NCBI GenBank assembly: GCA_009746045.1
Contig: RPFO01002184.1
Span: 37,501-101,500, forward strand
Source of the DNA: Mesostigma viride
Lineage: Eukaryota; Streptophyta; Mesostigmatophyceae; Mesostigmatales; Mesostigmataceae
DNA: 64,000 nucleotides
Direction: 5' to 3'
Shown here: positions 1 through 10,848 of the stretch, one piece after another
Layout of the letters: the number at the start of each line of letters is the position of its first letter
Position numbering within the stretch: position 1 is the stretch's first letter
Notes under the pieces: generated by a model
Databases searched by the model: none
Seen by the model: only the letters and a program-made list of their open reading frames with translations
What the model was told of the DNA's origin: nothing
Made by a program: the position numbers and the translations under genes

Positions 1-310
1 CGTAACACGTGCCAGGCGAGGGAGATGCGGTGGTCCACATCAGCCTCGCAGCTGGGAAGCAGGCAGTGCCCAGCAGCTTTACACGGTCCCGATATACAGG
101 ACTCGAGAGCCGTCAAGGAGAAAGAGGGGTGGCGGTGGGTGGGCCCAACCGCCAGAGCCTCTGTCTTCTTGCTGACCTCAAGCCCCACTGTGCACACGGG
201 CCTCGATAGCCAGGCAGTCAAGCCATGTCTGCACGTGCCCACTGCCCAGTGTCCTTGAAGAGGGTGGTGTCTTCTGCATAGATGATGTCCGCCAGCCGAA
301 TCTCCGTTTC
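1..310 (-). pseudogene. LINE ORF2 reverse-transcriptase fragment
   Basis: Read on the minus strand, about 310-240 encodes LADIIYAEDTTLFKD, which has the form of a reverse-transcriptase catalytic box with YAED in place of the usual YADD. After a stop and frame changes come LDCLAIEARVHS and GLEVSKKTEALAVGP. These match the segment after the catalytic box in the ORF2 copy near 15.7 kb of this window (LDCLGLEARA, then GLEISVKTEPEAMVVG). In non-LTR elements this protein nicks the target and copies the element RNA into DNA. The fragment is open at the left edge, has several frame breaks and cannot be functional. Family assignment is firm because of the internal match; the exact clade is not known. 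Confidence 0.75.
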
Positions 311-1004
311 CGGCCCCGCCATGCCAGAAACGGTTGGCAACCTGCACCCCTGGTTCCCTACCCACGATGCAGGCAAATCGCTTGCGCGCCTGAATCATCC
401 TGAGCACTTAATTAATTAATCCTGAGCACTTAGGTCTAGTGATGAGTCATCTTCTATAGCTTCAGCAATATCGGACATATTGGCACCCCTCTCTGGTAAA
501 GATGTTTTTCGCAGTAGGGCTGTTTCGAAACGAGATGCCTTAGGATCACGAGACTCACACAGCCGCGAAATCATGCCAAAGGTCCTATGTTCGATTCCTT
601 GCTGGTAGCTTCTAGGCTTTCTTACTTTCTGTGTTCCGCGGAATCTCAGATTTGGGCAGCTAGCGTCTTCACGTTTGTTGCTTTCTGACGACAAAAAGTA
701 AGTAAGTATGTGAACACAGTGCACTAATTGTAGGCATGCACGGAGAACCCGACATGAGGTACTTTCTATGCGGATACTTCAACCGCAAAGGCAAGTGGCG
801 CGGCTCTCTCGCCCATGATGCAGGTCTGGAGTCGCAGATAGCCACTCGGCGCGATCCGGACTATCCAAGACGATGTCCAGTACCTCACGGCCATGATGAC
901 ATGTGTGGGCTGATAGGTTGCACATGCTAACCCCCGATTAAATTAAATTGGAACATGTATATCTCCCTTGGGAGCTCATGTAGCACATTATTATCCTGAG
1001 AACT
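311..1004. other. Unassigned stretch with a small tail insertion
   Basis: No recognisable gene. A 102-codon minus-strand frame (724-416) has no recognisable domain. At 397-432 a 14-bp repeat ATCCTGAGCACTTA flanks 8 bp of ATTA repeat, which looks like a target duplication around a minimal retroelement tail. Around 945-990 is a minus-strand copy of the non-LTR 3' end (AT-rich tail, then a hairpin around CTCCCTTGGGAG). Confidence 0.4.
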
Positions 1005-1124
1005 GGTTGTCGCCTCGATTGTATTACAAACCCATAAATGCCCCTTTCTCAGGGCTATGCGTTACATATGCTCCCCACGGAGCTATGATTTTAATTAATT
1101 AATTAATTAATTAATTAATCCTGA
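1005..1124 (+). repeat. 3' end of ORF1-only non-LTR element with TTAA tail
   Basis: Nearly identical to 63,763-63,870. Both start GGTTGTCGCC, contain CTTTCTCAGGGCTATG and end in the hairpin-like GCTCCCCACGGAGC followed by a run of TTAA repeats. The same 3' end with tail terminates the two longer elements at 13,297 and 63,868. The tail is a simple repeat, not poly(A). Confidence 0.7.
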
Positions 1125-1228
1125 GAAGGGGCATATGGCTTTAGGCAGCCCCCGCTTTGGGCAACCCCGGCCCCCGATTAATAAATTAATAAATAAATGA
1201 ATTAATTAACATGCATACCTTCGAGGGG

Positions 1229-1300
1229 AGGATTGAATTGAATTGAATTGTAACATAACTCCGTTGGGAGTATATGTAGCACATTGCCCTTGAGGGAGGG
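1229..1300 (-). repeat. Minus-strand non-LTR 3' end fragment
   Basis: GAATT repeats followed by TAACATAACTCCGTTGGGAG is the reverse complement of the ORF2-type LINE 3' end seen on the plus strand at about 16,146-16,180 (CTCCCAACGGAGTCATGTTA). Only the last part of the element is present. Confidence 0.55.
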
Positions 1301-1649
1301 CATATGGCCTATCATACATCCTAAGCTACTTCCTGCAAGGGTGGGGATGTAAAGGACCCTTGCTCTAGGTGCACCAGGGCACTTGCATCCCCATGATCTT
1401 CAAGCTATGCCCAGCGAAGGGGGAGCCTGTCGTGGGGGGGAAGATCAGCATATGTAGCTGTACAAAAAAGCTAGGGCATGGCGTCTCAGCAGAGAGTTAC
1501 TCCCTGCATGGGCACAACATAACTAAATAAAGCTAGGCATCGTCTGGAGGGTGGCTCATCATAGGCACACATGTACATGATTAAATAAAGCGCATGGCTT
1601 AGCTGGGATAGTGCCTCTAGGAGGCGTACATGTACATGGCCACGGTCTA
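1301..1649. other. Non-coding 3'-UTR-like debris
   Basis: No open frame of note. Short matches to non-LTR 3' regions occur, including the phrase CAGAGAGTTACTCCCTGCATGGG near 1,490 that recurs near 13,015, 16,260 and 63,550 in varied form. Confidence 0.4.
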
Positions 1650-1840
1650 TCTATTCTACACTACTACTGCTGTATTCCCCTAAGCTGGGGCGTCTGGAGT
1701 CGCTGGGGCCGCGGGGGTCGCCTGCCAGGGCTTGTGGCCGACGTAGATGGCCGCCCCCTTCCAGTACACCGGCTGCCCCGCCTTGGTCTGCCGGAGCTGG
1801 AGGTAGGTCGGCCATAGCTCCCGTCGCCGTAGCTCCCGTC
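1650..1840 (-). pseudogene. ORF1 C-terminal fragment of non-LTR element
   Basis: The minus strand encodes TYLQLRQTKAGQPVYWKG followed by a segment ending in an Ala-Pro-rich stretch. The same end of ORF1 is present on the plus strand near 12.70-12.83 kb and near 62.73-62.85 kb. ORF1 proteins of non-LTR elements bind the element RNA. Only the last 60 or so codons remain, and the 3' region runs leftwards. Confidence 0.7.
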
Positions 1841-2197
1841 GCCGAGGGGAGGATATGTAACACATATCCCTGAGTCCAAGCCACGAGCCACGAGATAGCC
1901 ATGGCTGACGGCGGAGCTCATAACTTTCACGTTTGAGCACCGAATGGAGCCGTGAATATCACAATCGACGCGTCTTTCCGGCTACGACGCACATGCTGAT
2001 ATAATTTTCCGCAGCTGTTACGCAATATACGATGAGCAAACGCCTCTCGACACAACGCAGCCTGGCGGCTGCGCTCGATCAGCAATGAAAATACGTCTGC
2101 AGCTCCGGCTGCAGCCTCGCCCACCGGTCCAGAAGGAAGCGGCGCCACTATGTAGCCATGCAAGCTCTAGTGGTCGCCCAGCCCCCTCTGGTCGCCT

Positions 2198-2895
2198 AGT
2201 TAACGTTTTTATGAACGCAATATGTAAGGATATGGTTGCAATGCAGCAATGTGTGAATATGGTTGGAAACGGAGCTTTGTTAAATTGTATAGGCTTACAA
2301 CACTCAGGCACGTGAGTGCTTGTACACGAGTTTGCCAAGTCAAGGCAACACACGTGAGGCGGGCTCGCAAGAGATCTGCCCAAATGGCACTGGTCTATTC
2401 TTTATATACTTGTGCACTGTGCTTGCTAGTCCTGAGCAGCCCAGAAGGCCTGCTCAGTAATAACACTCCCGGTACAGTATTCACTACCTGTACAGCGCCC
2501 AGTTCCTATACAGTAGGTCTGCTATACAGGCACAGTGACCACAGAGCACAGTCCACAGTGACTATTGCATCTGCACCTAGAAGTCCAGGACTAAGCCTGC
2601 GGTACCAACAGACCACAGGTTAAGGTTCCTATTTCCTGCGTACGACGTATTAATCCAATACCGTCGTAGGTTCAGCACCTAATTCCTGTCAGCCCAGGAA
2701 TTACTGTCGACCCCATATGTCGTCGGCAAATATTCACGTTCGACTTAGACGAACAGCCGGCTCGCGCTCGCGCGCGACCGGGAAGTCGGAACGCCATAAC
2801 TTTCTTGATACTTGTCGGAATGAACTCGTTCCGGTGCCGCTGGAATCGCAGAGATATGCCGAATCAGGTACACGCCAATGCGCTTGGCGTTAACT
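2198..2895 (-). repeat. Copia 3' LTR
   Basis: Direct copy of 10,849-11,546. It starts and ends with GTTAAC. A 124-codon open frame inside it is identical in both LTRs, supporting near-zero divergence. The only difference I noticed is the terminal base (A at 2,198, G at 10,849). Confidence 0.9.
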
Positions 2896-2900
2896 CCAAT

Positions 2901-2913
2901 CTTTTCTTTTCTT
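2901..2913 (-). other. Polypurine tract of Copia element
   Basis: The minus strand reads AAGAAAAGAAAAG five bases before the 3' LTR, where plus-strand DNA synthesis is primed in LTR elements. Confidence 0.75.
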
Positions 2914-3175
2914 GAGCTGTAGCAGCTCACACAAGTCTACATACAAACACACACAATGGGTACTGGACATCCTCCCCGACTACAAGTCACAACCCGCTGG
3001 GCATGACAGTCAGTTTGGATTCCTTATTATATGTACATAGACATCTCTCCATCAGAGACAATGTCAGACATTCCCACACCAGAGACATGTCTCACCCCTC
3101 AAGGTGTGCTCAGGATTATGTACAATCAAGCTCCCAGCCTGATATCCAGAGACTTAAGCACCCAGCTCTCAGCTT

Positions 3176-6100
3176 TTAGACAGATAGACCGACTTGACAG
3201 TCAGCATTCATGAGCTTCCTCAGTACATTGTACTGGGCTGGGGCCTTATGTGGCAGCTTGGTCAATGCATCAGCAGGGTTTTCCTCGCCAGGGATATGCT
3301 TCAAGTCAACCAAACTGGCCAACTCCTTCAGCAACAAATAATCCAGGTCCCGGCTTCTGGCCAGCTGCTTGTGAACAAACTGGACCATACCCATGCTGTC
3401 TGTTAGCAACAACGTCTCCATCTGCAAGGTCCAAGGGGTAACTGAAGCCAACTCCAGCATTAACTCCTTTATGTACAAGCTGGACTGGATCCCCTCGCAT
3501 ATGGCCCTGCATTCTGCCACATCTGAACTGATACAGACCCTCTTCTGCAGTCTGCTGTACCAGCTGAACAAACTTGCCCTGCTCTGATAAAAAGCAAACA
3601 GAGCAGCAGATCTCCCCCTGACCTTGGTAACCTGGCGAGCATCCATGGAACTGTCAACAAAGATCTCCAAGGTGATAGGCTGGGCAAAGTCAATCCCAGA
3701 CAAAATCAGATCAGGGGTACTCTCCACCAACCGGGCTATGACTCGAGGCTTCTCATCCTCAAGCACCTCATCAGGCATTCTGCTATGGACCATCAAAGAC
3801 GGACCACAGATGCTGGCAAACCAGGCCCACATGCCTCTCAACTCAGGTCCTGCAGCCTGGGTGATCTTCTCTGGCAAGGCCTTCACAATGGTCTGTTTAT
3901 AATCTCCTCCAGCCTGAAGCCTGATACTCCACTCCCCATCCCTCCTGAACAGGGTAGCCTGCATTCCACAGAACACTACAGGCTTGTTGGGCTCCTGCCA
4001 CAGCTCCTTGCCCAGTGAAAACTTGCCACTGATGACAGGAATAAACTTCTTCAGCCAGGTCGTGGGGGCTAGCAAATGCAGATCATCTCCATGCAAACTA
4101 GCATACACTGGCAGACCCTCCCATTGGGCCAGCAGCAAACAGGGATCAACTGAAGACACTCTCAAGCCACACTCACTGATCAGAGCTTCCTGCAGCGTGA
4201 GTCTCCAGATGATTGGGCTCGACCTGAGTCCTTCCAGGCCCTTCAGAATAACCAGGAATTGTTGATGCAGCTCCAGCTTCCAGATGGCAGGCACCTCAAC
4301 ACAGTAAGGCTCATCCTGCTTCCACACCCTCCTGGCCACTTCTGGATCAGATTTTAAAAATGCCCTCTTGAAGTCCAGCAGCACTGATGACATAGCTGCT
4401 CCCCTGTTCAGCAACCCCACGTAGAGACATAGCAAAATTCTCCATGTGTCGTGTAGCATCCCTGGCGTGTACAGCTCCTCTCCTGGCAGACTCCCCGTGC
4501 CGTGATACTCATTCAGGACAGGCCTGACATGGGGCACTGATACCTCATCCACAACCTTCCTCTTCAGCACAAATCTCAAAGCAAGCTTCCTTGATGCTGG
4601 GGGACGTCTGTCTGTTGGTGCAGCACACTCAAACTGCAACCACTCCTCCAATGCCTTGGAGAAGGCGAGCTTCCAAGCCTCAAACAAAGTAGGCGAGCTC
4701 ATCTCTTGGACCAGCTGGTCATATGTCAAAGGAGAGTGTGCAGCAAGGCTCCTGTGAGTTATGCCAATACTGCTGGGGTGCAACACAGCTGGAATCACCA
4801 AACTGGCTGCTGGGGGCACCTCCCCTTCATCCCATTTTACACCCTTGACCGGCTTGGCCCTGCACCTGACTGGAAATGTTGTCCTGAAATTTTCTAGGGG
4901 AATCATCCCCCAGCCATCTCTTCTCAGAGCTGTAGCTCTGATAGAAATCCCAGGATTGCCCAGAAAATTCTGACCCAAAATCACAGGGCCATCATAGTCC
5001 TCTAGGACAAGGAAGGTCACATCCACACCCATGACAGGGGCAGTAACCTCTCCCAACACCCTTAGATGCGTCCTACCACTGAAATCAGACACCCAGGGGC
5101 AACTTGGTTCTCCGACCAGCAGTTCTCCTGTATGCTGAGGTCCCATGACAGAAACCTGTGCATTGGTATCTATCTCCATGGCAGCTACCTCAGGTTCATC
5201 CAACTGGACAAGCTTGGACACCTTAGGCTCCTTCTTGGCTCTTTGCAAAGCCTGTACAATATCTGATAGACGCACACCCCTAGGCCTGGTGTCGGGCCGT
5301 TCCGGAGGTGCAGCCTGTCCGCCTGCTTGCCCAACCACCGTATGTGAAGGTACCCCAGGGGCCGGGCCAGGGTCACCCTGAGGGCTCGATACAGCTGTAG
5401 CACCCTGATCAGGAAGCTCCACGTCACCCCCGCCTTGTACACCAACGGGCACCTGGAAGAGGTCTCCTTGATTACCTCCCCGGGGACGGATCTTTGACCA
5501 GGACAGACGGTGCACTGCTTGGGAGCCATCAATGGCCACCCAGCACTTATGGCCAGCGGCTTCTACTCGGGTCACCACCCCATCATGCCAGCTGCCACGT
5601 TTCCCTGGAAAGCTTGGTTCCTTCCACACAACAACCTGTTGTCCAACGTTAGGTTCTAGGACACTCCAGCCCTTGTCTTTCTGCCTCAGCTTGAGGAACT
5701 TGGCCTCTAGCTTCTCCTTCCATGCCTGCTCAGCATCAGCTGGCAGCATCCTGGTATGCAGCATAAGAGGATTGATGGCAATGTCACCAAAGAACATGGG
5801 AGTCCTGAGGTTCAGCCTATCCTCCACAGAACGTAGCCATGCAGATGTCACAATGGCAGATGACGTCCTTGGAATCCTCTCCACCAGCAGCACAGTCTTG
5901 ATCTCTTGGATGGCTCTCTCCACCACCCCTTGCTGGCCGTGGCTCTCCCTGGGTGTAATCAGCAACTCTGGAAACTCTGGCAGGTTCTCACAGCACTCAA
6001 ACTGAATGTCACACTGCAACAACTCCAACCCAGGGTACCTGCTCCTTGTCAACTTCAGAGCAGCAATCAATGTAGGCTTCTCCATGTCAGGCAGGATCTC

Positions 6101-6766
6101 TAGGGTCTTGTACTTGGTATATCTGTCCACTGCCACCAGCAGCTTCAAACCCCTGATTCTCTGAATATCTACCTGCACATGGCCTGGCTGCAAAATAGGA
6201 GTCCTGGCATGAGACTGCTTGGGCTTTCTAGCAACTAGCCTGCACTTGCAAGCTTGAGCAACCTGTTGGCAGATGGAGTACAACTCACTTCCTCCCAGCC
6301 GTCTAGCAACTTGCAAAGACTGAGCTGCATGGCCAAACATGGTATGCAACCTTGAGGCAATGTCATACAAGAGAGAAAATCTTTTATTGTCATTATTAGC
6401 ACTCAAGGTATGTACAGATCCCTTATGTACAGGAGGCACCAGGGTCGTGCCTGTCAGACTGTCTCCAGCCCTATCCTCATCCTGACCATCCTGTGCCAGT
6501 CCTGCACGGTCAGAATGCTTCTGAGATCCACCTGGGTCCACATCACCAGGTCCTACCTCAGGCTCAGCACCGCCATGGCGGGCACGTTGGCGAGTAACCA
6601 CTGCAGCTACAGCTGGCATACTCTCTGTGGTAACCAAGCTTGCCCCATCGTGTCCAATAGGCTCTTTCACTAGAGCATGGGGCTGCCCCTCACTGCCGTC
6701 ACTAGCAGCTACATTACACACCCCTGGGGGCACCCTCCAGGGTTCAGGGATGTGTGCAGGCTCAAG
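3176..6766 (-). CDS. Copia Pol: integrase, protease, RT and RNase H, in unusual order
   Basis: An open frame of about 1,190 codons. From the N-terminus I see an integrase zinc-binding-like region (HTMFGHAAQ, then ACKC) and an integrase core: VDIQRIRG, then QCDIQFE, with the Glu in QGVVERAIQE 30 residues after the second Asp. An SH3-like tail follows (GSWHDGVVTRVEAAGHKCWV). Next come a retropepsin-like block (MEIDTNAQVSVMG...VILGQNFLG), a Copia-type reverse transcriptase (VLLDFKRAFLKSD, ILKGLEGLRSSP, YASLHGDDLHLL) and RNase H (LEIFVDSSMDA, SSDVAECRAI, LKHIPGEENPADALTKL). In known Copia elements protease precedes integrase; here it follows. The protease has DTN where DTG is usual, and RT has HGDD where YVDD is usual. 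It is in frame with the end of Gag across one TGA, and the first codons of the frame lack an ATG. Confidence 0.85.
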   Translation of the reverse strand, partial: LEPAHIPEPWRVPPGVCNVAASDGSEGQPHALVKEPIGHDGASLVTTESMPAVAAVVTRQRARHGGAEPEVGPGDVDPGGSQKHSDRAGLAQDGQDEDRAGDSLTGTTLVPPVHKGSVHTLSANNDNKRFSLLYDIASRLHTMFGHAAQSLQVARRLGGSELYSICQQVAQACKCRLVARKPKQSHARTPILQPGHVQVDIQRIRGLKLLVAVDRYTKYKTLEILPDMEKPTLIAALKLTRSRYPGLELLQCDIQFECCENLPEFPELLITPRESHGQQGVVERAIQEIKTVLLVERIPRTSSAIVTSAWLRSVEDRLNLRTPMFFGDIAINPLMLHTRMLPADAEQAWKEKLEAKFLKLRQKDKGWSVLEPNVGQQVVVWKEPSFPGKRGSWHDGVVTRVEAAGHKCWVAIDGSQAVHRLSWSKIRPRGGNQGDLFQVPVGVQGGGDVELPDQGATAVSSPQGDPGPAPGVPSHTVVGQAGGQAAPPERPDTRPRGVRLSDIVQALQRAKKEPKVSKLVQLDEPEVAAMEIDTNAQVSVMGPQHTGELLVGEPSCPWVSDFSGRTHLRVLGEVTAPVMGVDVTFLVLEDYDGPVILGQNFLGNPGISIRATALRRDGWGMIPLENFRTTFPVRCRAKPVKGVKWDEGEVPPAASLVIPAVLHPSSIGITHRSLAAHSPLTYDQLVQEMSSPTLFEAWKLAFSKALEEWLQFECAAPTDRRPPASRKLALRFVLKRKVVDEVSVPHVRPVLNEYHGTGSLPGEELYTPGMLHDTWRILLCLYVGLLNRGAAMSSVLLDFKRAFLKSDPEVARRVWKQDEPYCVEVPAIWKLELHQQFLVILKGLEGLRSSPIIWRLTLQEALISECGLRVSSVDPCLLLAQWEGLPVYASLHGDDLHLLAPTTWLKKFIPVISGKFSLGKELWQEPNKPVVFCGMQATLFRRDGEWSIRLQAGGDYKQTIVKALPEKITQAAGPELRGMWAWFASICGPSLMVHSRMPDEVLEDEKPRVIARLVESTPDLILSGIDFAQPITLEIFVDSSMDARQVTKVRGRSAALFAFYQSRASLFSWYSRLQKRVCISSDVAECRAICEGIQSSLYIKELMLELASVTPWTLQMETLLLTDSMGMVQFVHKQLARSRDLDYLLLKELASLVDLKHIPGEENPADALTKLPHKAPAQYNVLRKLMNADCQVGLSV

Positions 6767-7951
6767 TCAATGATCAGCAGCCTTGCCCTTGCCCTTATCC
6801 TGGGATGGACCAGCCTTGTCCTTGCTGCCACCCTGAGCTGGCTTGCTCTGACCTTCCTGCCTCAGGTACGAGGGACACTCATTCCTGAAGTGACCCTTCC
6901 CTGGCAGAAATAACATTCCACCTGACTGATGTCCCGTGAGGTCCCACTGCTGGGCCCAGCCTTGGGAGGACCACCCACCCTCTTGAAGTCAAACTGGGAC
7001 TGTGGATGTCCCGACTTCGGCGGGGTCCCCCGTCCAGCCCTTCTGTCACGCCCCCTCCTGGACCTTCCTCGACCCCTTGAAGAGGTCTCAGGCCCTCTCG
7101 AGGACGCTGGGCCCCCGTGGCCCGATCCCCTCATGGACTTAACCGCAGGTTCAGCGGCCTCCTCGTCCCCTTGACGAGGGCGCTTACCACCCACGTACTT
7201 GCCGCTGAAACACTCATACAACTGGTCCGTCATGGCTGCCCAGCCATGGACCTGTCGCATGTGGATGGTCACATTATCCATGGTGACCGGATCCAGCTGC
7301 AGCGACTTGAGAAAGTCGCCCATGGCCATCCGATCTGCAACGAAGAATCCCTTGGCCATGGCGTCCTCCCTCAGCTTGACGAAGTCTTCAAAGGCGTGGA
7401 CCACTAGCTGCCCCTTGATGGGCTTGTAGTCCAGGTATTCTTGCTTCAGGTGGGACCCATCTATGGTCCTCTTGTCACTCAGGAACGACCTGAGTCGCGT
7501 CATAAACGCCGCCCAGGTGTCCCCCGCCGTGTCGCTCCCGAACAAACTTGAACAGCCGCCTCGCCGACTGCCTTATGTAGGCACTAGACGCCAGGATGCG
7601 AAGCTTGTCACCAGTGTAGATGTCCGTGTACAAGTTCATGTCCTCTAACATCCTCTCAGCGTCCCGGGGCTGCCAATTGTCCTTGATGGACTGAAACTGG
7701 CCTAGCACCGCGTACCCCTCAGCCACTGTCGGCCGCTTAGGTGCCGCTTGATCTGCAGCTGGCGCGTTCTGACCGCCCTGAGAGCCTTGGCTCTGATCAT
7801 CTGGCAGCGCAGCCTGGTCTCCCAGCGCCTGGCCGTCACCGCGTCCATCGCGTCCATCGCGTCCATCGCGTCCATCGTGTCCATCCATCCCAGCGCCGCG
7901 CCTCGCAAAGCCCATAATGCGCGCTCGTTGGTCAATAGCTCCCTCACTCAT
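6767..7951 (-). pseudogene. Copia Gag, spread over three frames
   Basis: It starts at ATG 7,951 (MSEGAIDQRARIMGF) with GRDGRDGRDGRDG from a short tandem repeat. It shifts frame near 7,545 (into GSDTAGDTWAAFMTRLRSFL) and again near 6,900, where the CCHC knuckle CYFCQG/KGHFRNEC is split. Gag forms the particle that packages element RNA, and the knuckle binds it. The knuckle frame continues to AADH and a TGA (6,767-6,769), and Pol follows in the same frame. The central part is of the UBN2/retrotransposon Gag kind by position and by ...YKPIKGQLVVHAFEDFVKLR. The two shifts may be real decay or assembly indels. Confidence 0.8.
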
Positions 7952-9846
7952 GCTGGCCTCTGTTCAGATCTGCTACAGCCAGCCAAGTGGCCAAGCAGCA
8001 ATTAAAGCAATATAAGCTACTGATGTTAAGCCTCCCACGGTCCTTAATTTAGGACAAAGTCCTAAATTAAGGACCAATTTACTATAACCGAGGTACCGGG
8101 GGGGGGGGTCACTATATGGACCGTACCCCATGTGGACCGTACCCGGCATGATGTACCCGACCCGTGGTACCGGCACATGGTACCCGGATTCCGTACCCGG
8201 GTACCGGGTATAATGGCGGGAAAGTAGGTACCTCGACCAAAAATATAACCGATTTTGGAGCGAAAAAGTGGGTGCGGGAATGATCTGAGGTGGATATGGC
8301 GACCTGACAATCGTGGCCGGCGTTTTCACGTGCGTTTATCATTTCGGGCGCCCAGTAGCAAAAACGAAAGGTCGTTAGTTATGCTTAAAGGCTGTGAAAT
8401 TTTCTGCGCAAGTTTTTATGTGTAGCGCTGTAGCACAGCGGCACAACACAAATGGGTCGCAGATCGCCTGCTCGCGGAGGGTCGATTTTGGCACAAACAT
8501 GTTAGTGTATTAGCAATGGTGGTGCGAATCGAGCCAGGAAATTTTTGTGGACGATTTTGATTATAGTATGGAGTTTATAAACGGAGTATTTGACATGGGA
8601 GCGCCTGGGCCGTGATATTCTTGCCCGATTTCCATTGTCGACCATGTTTTAGGGACGTTCAGGCTGGGCAGCGAGCGCACCTTGTAGGTCTTCACTTTCG
8701 GTATTTCTTGGACCTAGAACGCAGCACAAGCGTGGTTTATATCATTTTTGAACCGGTTGGCCAGCTTTGGTGCGCTCAGCTCTCGGAAAGCTGACCTCGC
8801 TGCGGATTTCAGCGACTTTTTTGCAACCATGTGAATGAGGCGACGTAAGTAGCAGGTACGTGCCGGGGTGCCCTAGATCATGAGTGTAACTGGCAACGCT
8901 GTCGTGGTGTTTTGAGTCAGTAAGCTATGCCTAAAAAGAGGGGACGCTCTCTGTGCACATAACTGTCACACATAGTTGGTTTACGTCATACAATTTTTTA
9001 CGTCTCTATCTTCGTCGTCCGCTGCAGCTAAAACACACATGCGTAAGAGCAGTTTTACTCATGTGTTAGTTATAAACCATGGTCCTATGGCCTGCAGTCG
9101 TTCAGGGTGTTCTCAGACAGTATATACAATATGGTTTACGTGTTACATGCACCCTGAATTCGCTCACAAAGCGTTGCATGTTAGCACAACGTTGCTCTGT
9201 AACTTGATTTGGCTGCATTCATGTGTTAGTTGCAATGCAAATGCAATGTTTTTTCATCGCTGGGTGGTGGCCAGCATGTCCGTGATGTCAAAGAAGGTTT
9301 GGCATATGCTTAGAGAAAGTTTACCGCAAGGGGTGGGCCATGTTCAAGCCGGGCAACCTCAGCAACCATGCAACCGTATATTGCATTACCTGCACCATCT
9401 GTGACACCGTTAAGCACGCGTATATATAGAGGCAGCCACAGCAGGGTATGGCCTTGTTATACGCTGCCCCGCCATCCCAAGGCCTCGTAGGGTCCCCTAG
9501 CGCTTGTAAGATGCTCAAGGGACCGTGTGGATAGCATGGTCATGCGTTGACACTAATTGGTCCTATTGGTCCTAAATTCTCATTTTGACCAAATTCGCGG
9601 TTTGAGGCCTGCCATGGGCCAGGGTCCATTCAGGCACTAAATGTAATTATTTGAACCCAGGTTTTTGTCCAAAATTCAAAAAGTGTGTTATCTGTCAGTG
9701 GTAAAAATGCCAGGGTCAAAATTTGATCTTTGCACATATATTTTTTAATTCAAACTGGTCCTAAAATAAGGACTTTTCTTGGGAACATGGACACTGAACA
9801 AGAAAGGAAAATGCCAAGTGTTACCACTCAGTCAAGACCACCACGG
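7952..9846. other. Copia internal non-coding region
   Basis: No convincing gene over 1.9 kb. Visible structure: a perfect inverted repeat around 8,041-8,072 (CTTAATTTAGGAC / GTCCTAAATTAAG), a run of G near 8,098-8,108, and about ten GTACC/GGTAC motifs between 8,090 and 8,215. Confidence 0.6.
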
Positions 9847-10752
9847 TCACCCGCAGGCGCTTAATTCCTGGTTCTCCTTGTCGCTGTCACTGTCGCTGTC
9901 GCTCACAACGATCAGCTCTGGCACCCTGCTACCCGCTGCGCCGTCGTCGACCCGCTGTCGGCCCGCGATGACAGAGTCGTCACCGTTTGTATAGTAAACA
10001 GGTGACAACCCGTCGTTGGCACCCCGCGGATTGTATCTTGGCACCTCGTGGTCGCCAAGTGCCTCGTCGCCTAGCCCAGCGACGCCCACTGCTCCCACCT
10101 CAAGGTCACTATCATAACCAAGAGGGGTGAACTCTTCCCAACGCGTCACACGAACGCGAAGGGGTTGGGGCAGTTCCTGAAAAGGAACCCTTGCTCGCTC
10201 CGGAAACCTGCCGACTCGTGCCGCACGCTGTCCTCCGGTGATGGCTTCCGCTGCCGCCTCGACCTCTGCCAGCCGCCTGTAGCGCTCCGCTCCGCGTCGC
10301 TCTCGTCAAACTGGTCCCGCTGCAACACCCTCGTCGCCGATTACGTCTGCAAACGTACGTTGTACACCCGCACCCGCTGCTGCCGGCACGAACTCGTGTC
10401 GCACTGCACCGGCTGCCTCCGCAGCCTCTCCTCGCCTAGCCGCCAACTCCGCACGCACCCGCTCAGCTAATGCTGTAATCACAGTCTGGATGCCGACCAA
10501 ACCGTGCAGCTCTTGCTCGATGTCGTCGATGCTCCGGTGCTCCGGAATGACGATGGTTTGGACGTGCCGCAGAATTCGCTCCCAATCCTCGACCTGGTCG
10601 TCGACGAATTGCACGAAGTTGCGATTAACAGGTGGACGATCTGCAAGCAATAAAGATAAATCTCGAACGACACGACGTAATTCAGGCGAAATTGAACCAC
10701 CAGCAGACTGCCGAAACCGGAAATTCTGCTGCCGTTGTTCTTCCTGCACCAT
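9847..10752 (-). pseudogene. Extra ORF region between Copia 5' LTR and Gag
   Basis: It begins with an ATG 97 bp inside the 5' LTR (MVQEEQRQQNFRFRQ). The 148-codon first part is rich in helical, charged sequence (FVQFVDDQVEDWERILRHVQ). Coding character continues in two other frames to 9,847, ending in an acidic tail VSDSDSDSDKENQELSACG. I do not recognise the family. Position and length suggest an accessory protein specific to this element, broken by two frame changes. Confidence 0.5.
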
Positions 10753-10848
10753 TCACCACCGGACGAGCTTCTCGCGTCGTCAACGCTGCACGCAGCAAAC
10801 AGCAACGACCCTCCTGGCCGTTCCGTCGAGACTGCTTGTAATTTGATC

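Noticed and set aside
2249-2623. 124-codon ORF in the Copia LTR and its twin at 10,900-11,274
   Set aside because: It lies within the LTR, overlaps frames on the other strand and has no domain. It is identical in both copies because the LTRs are identical.
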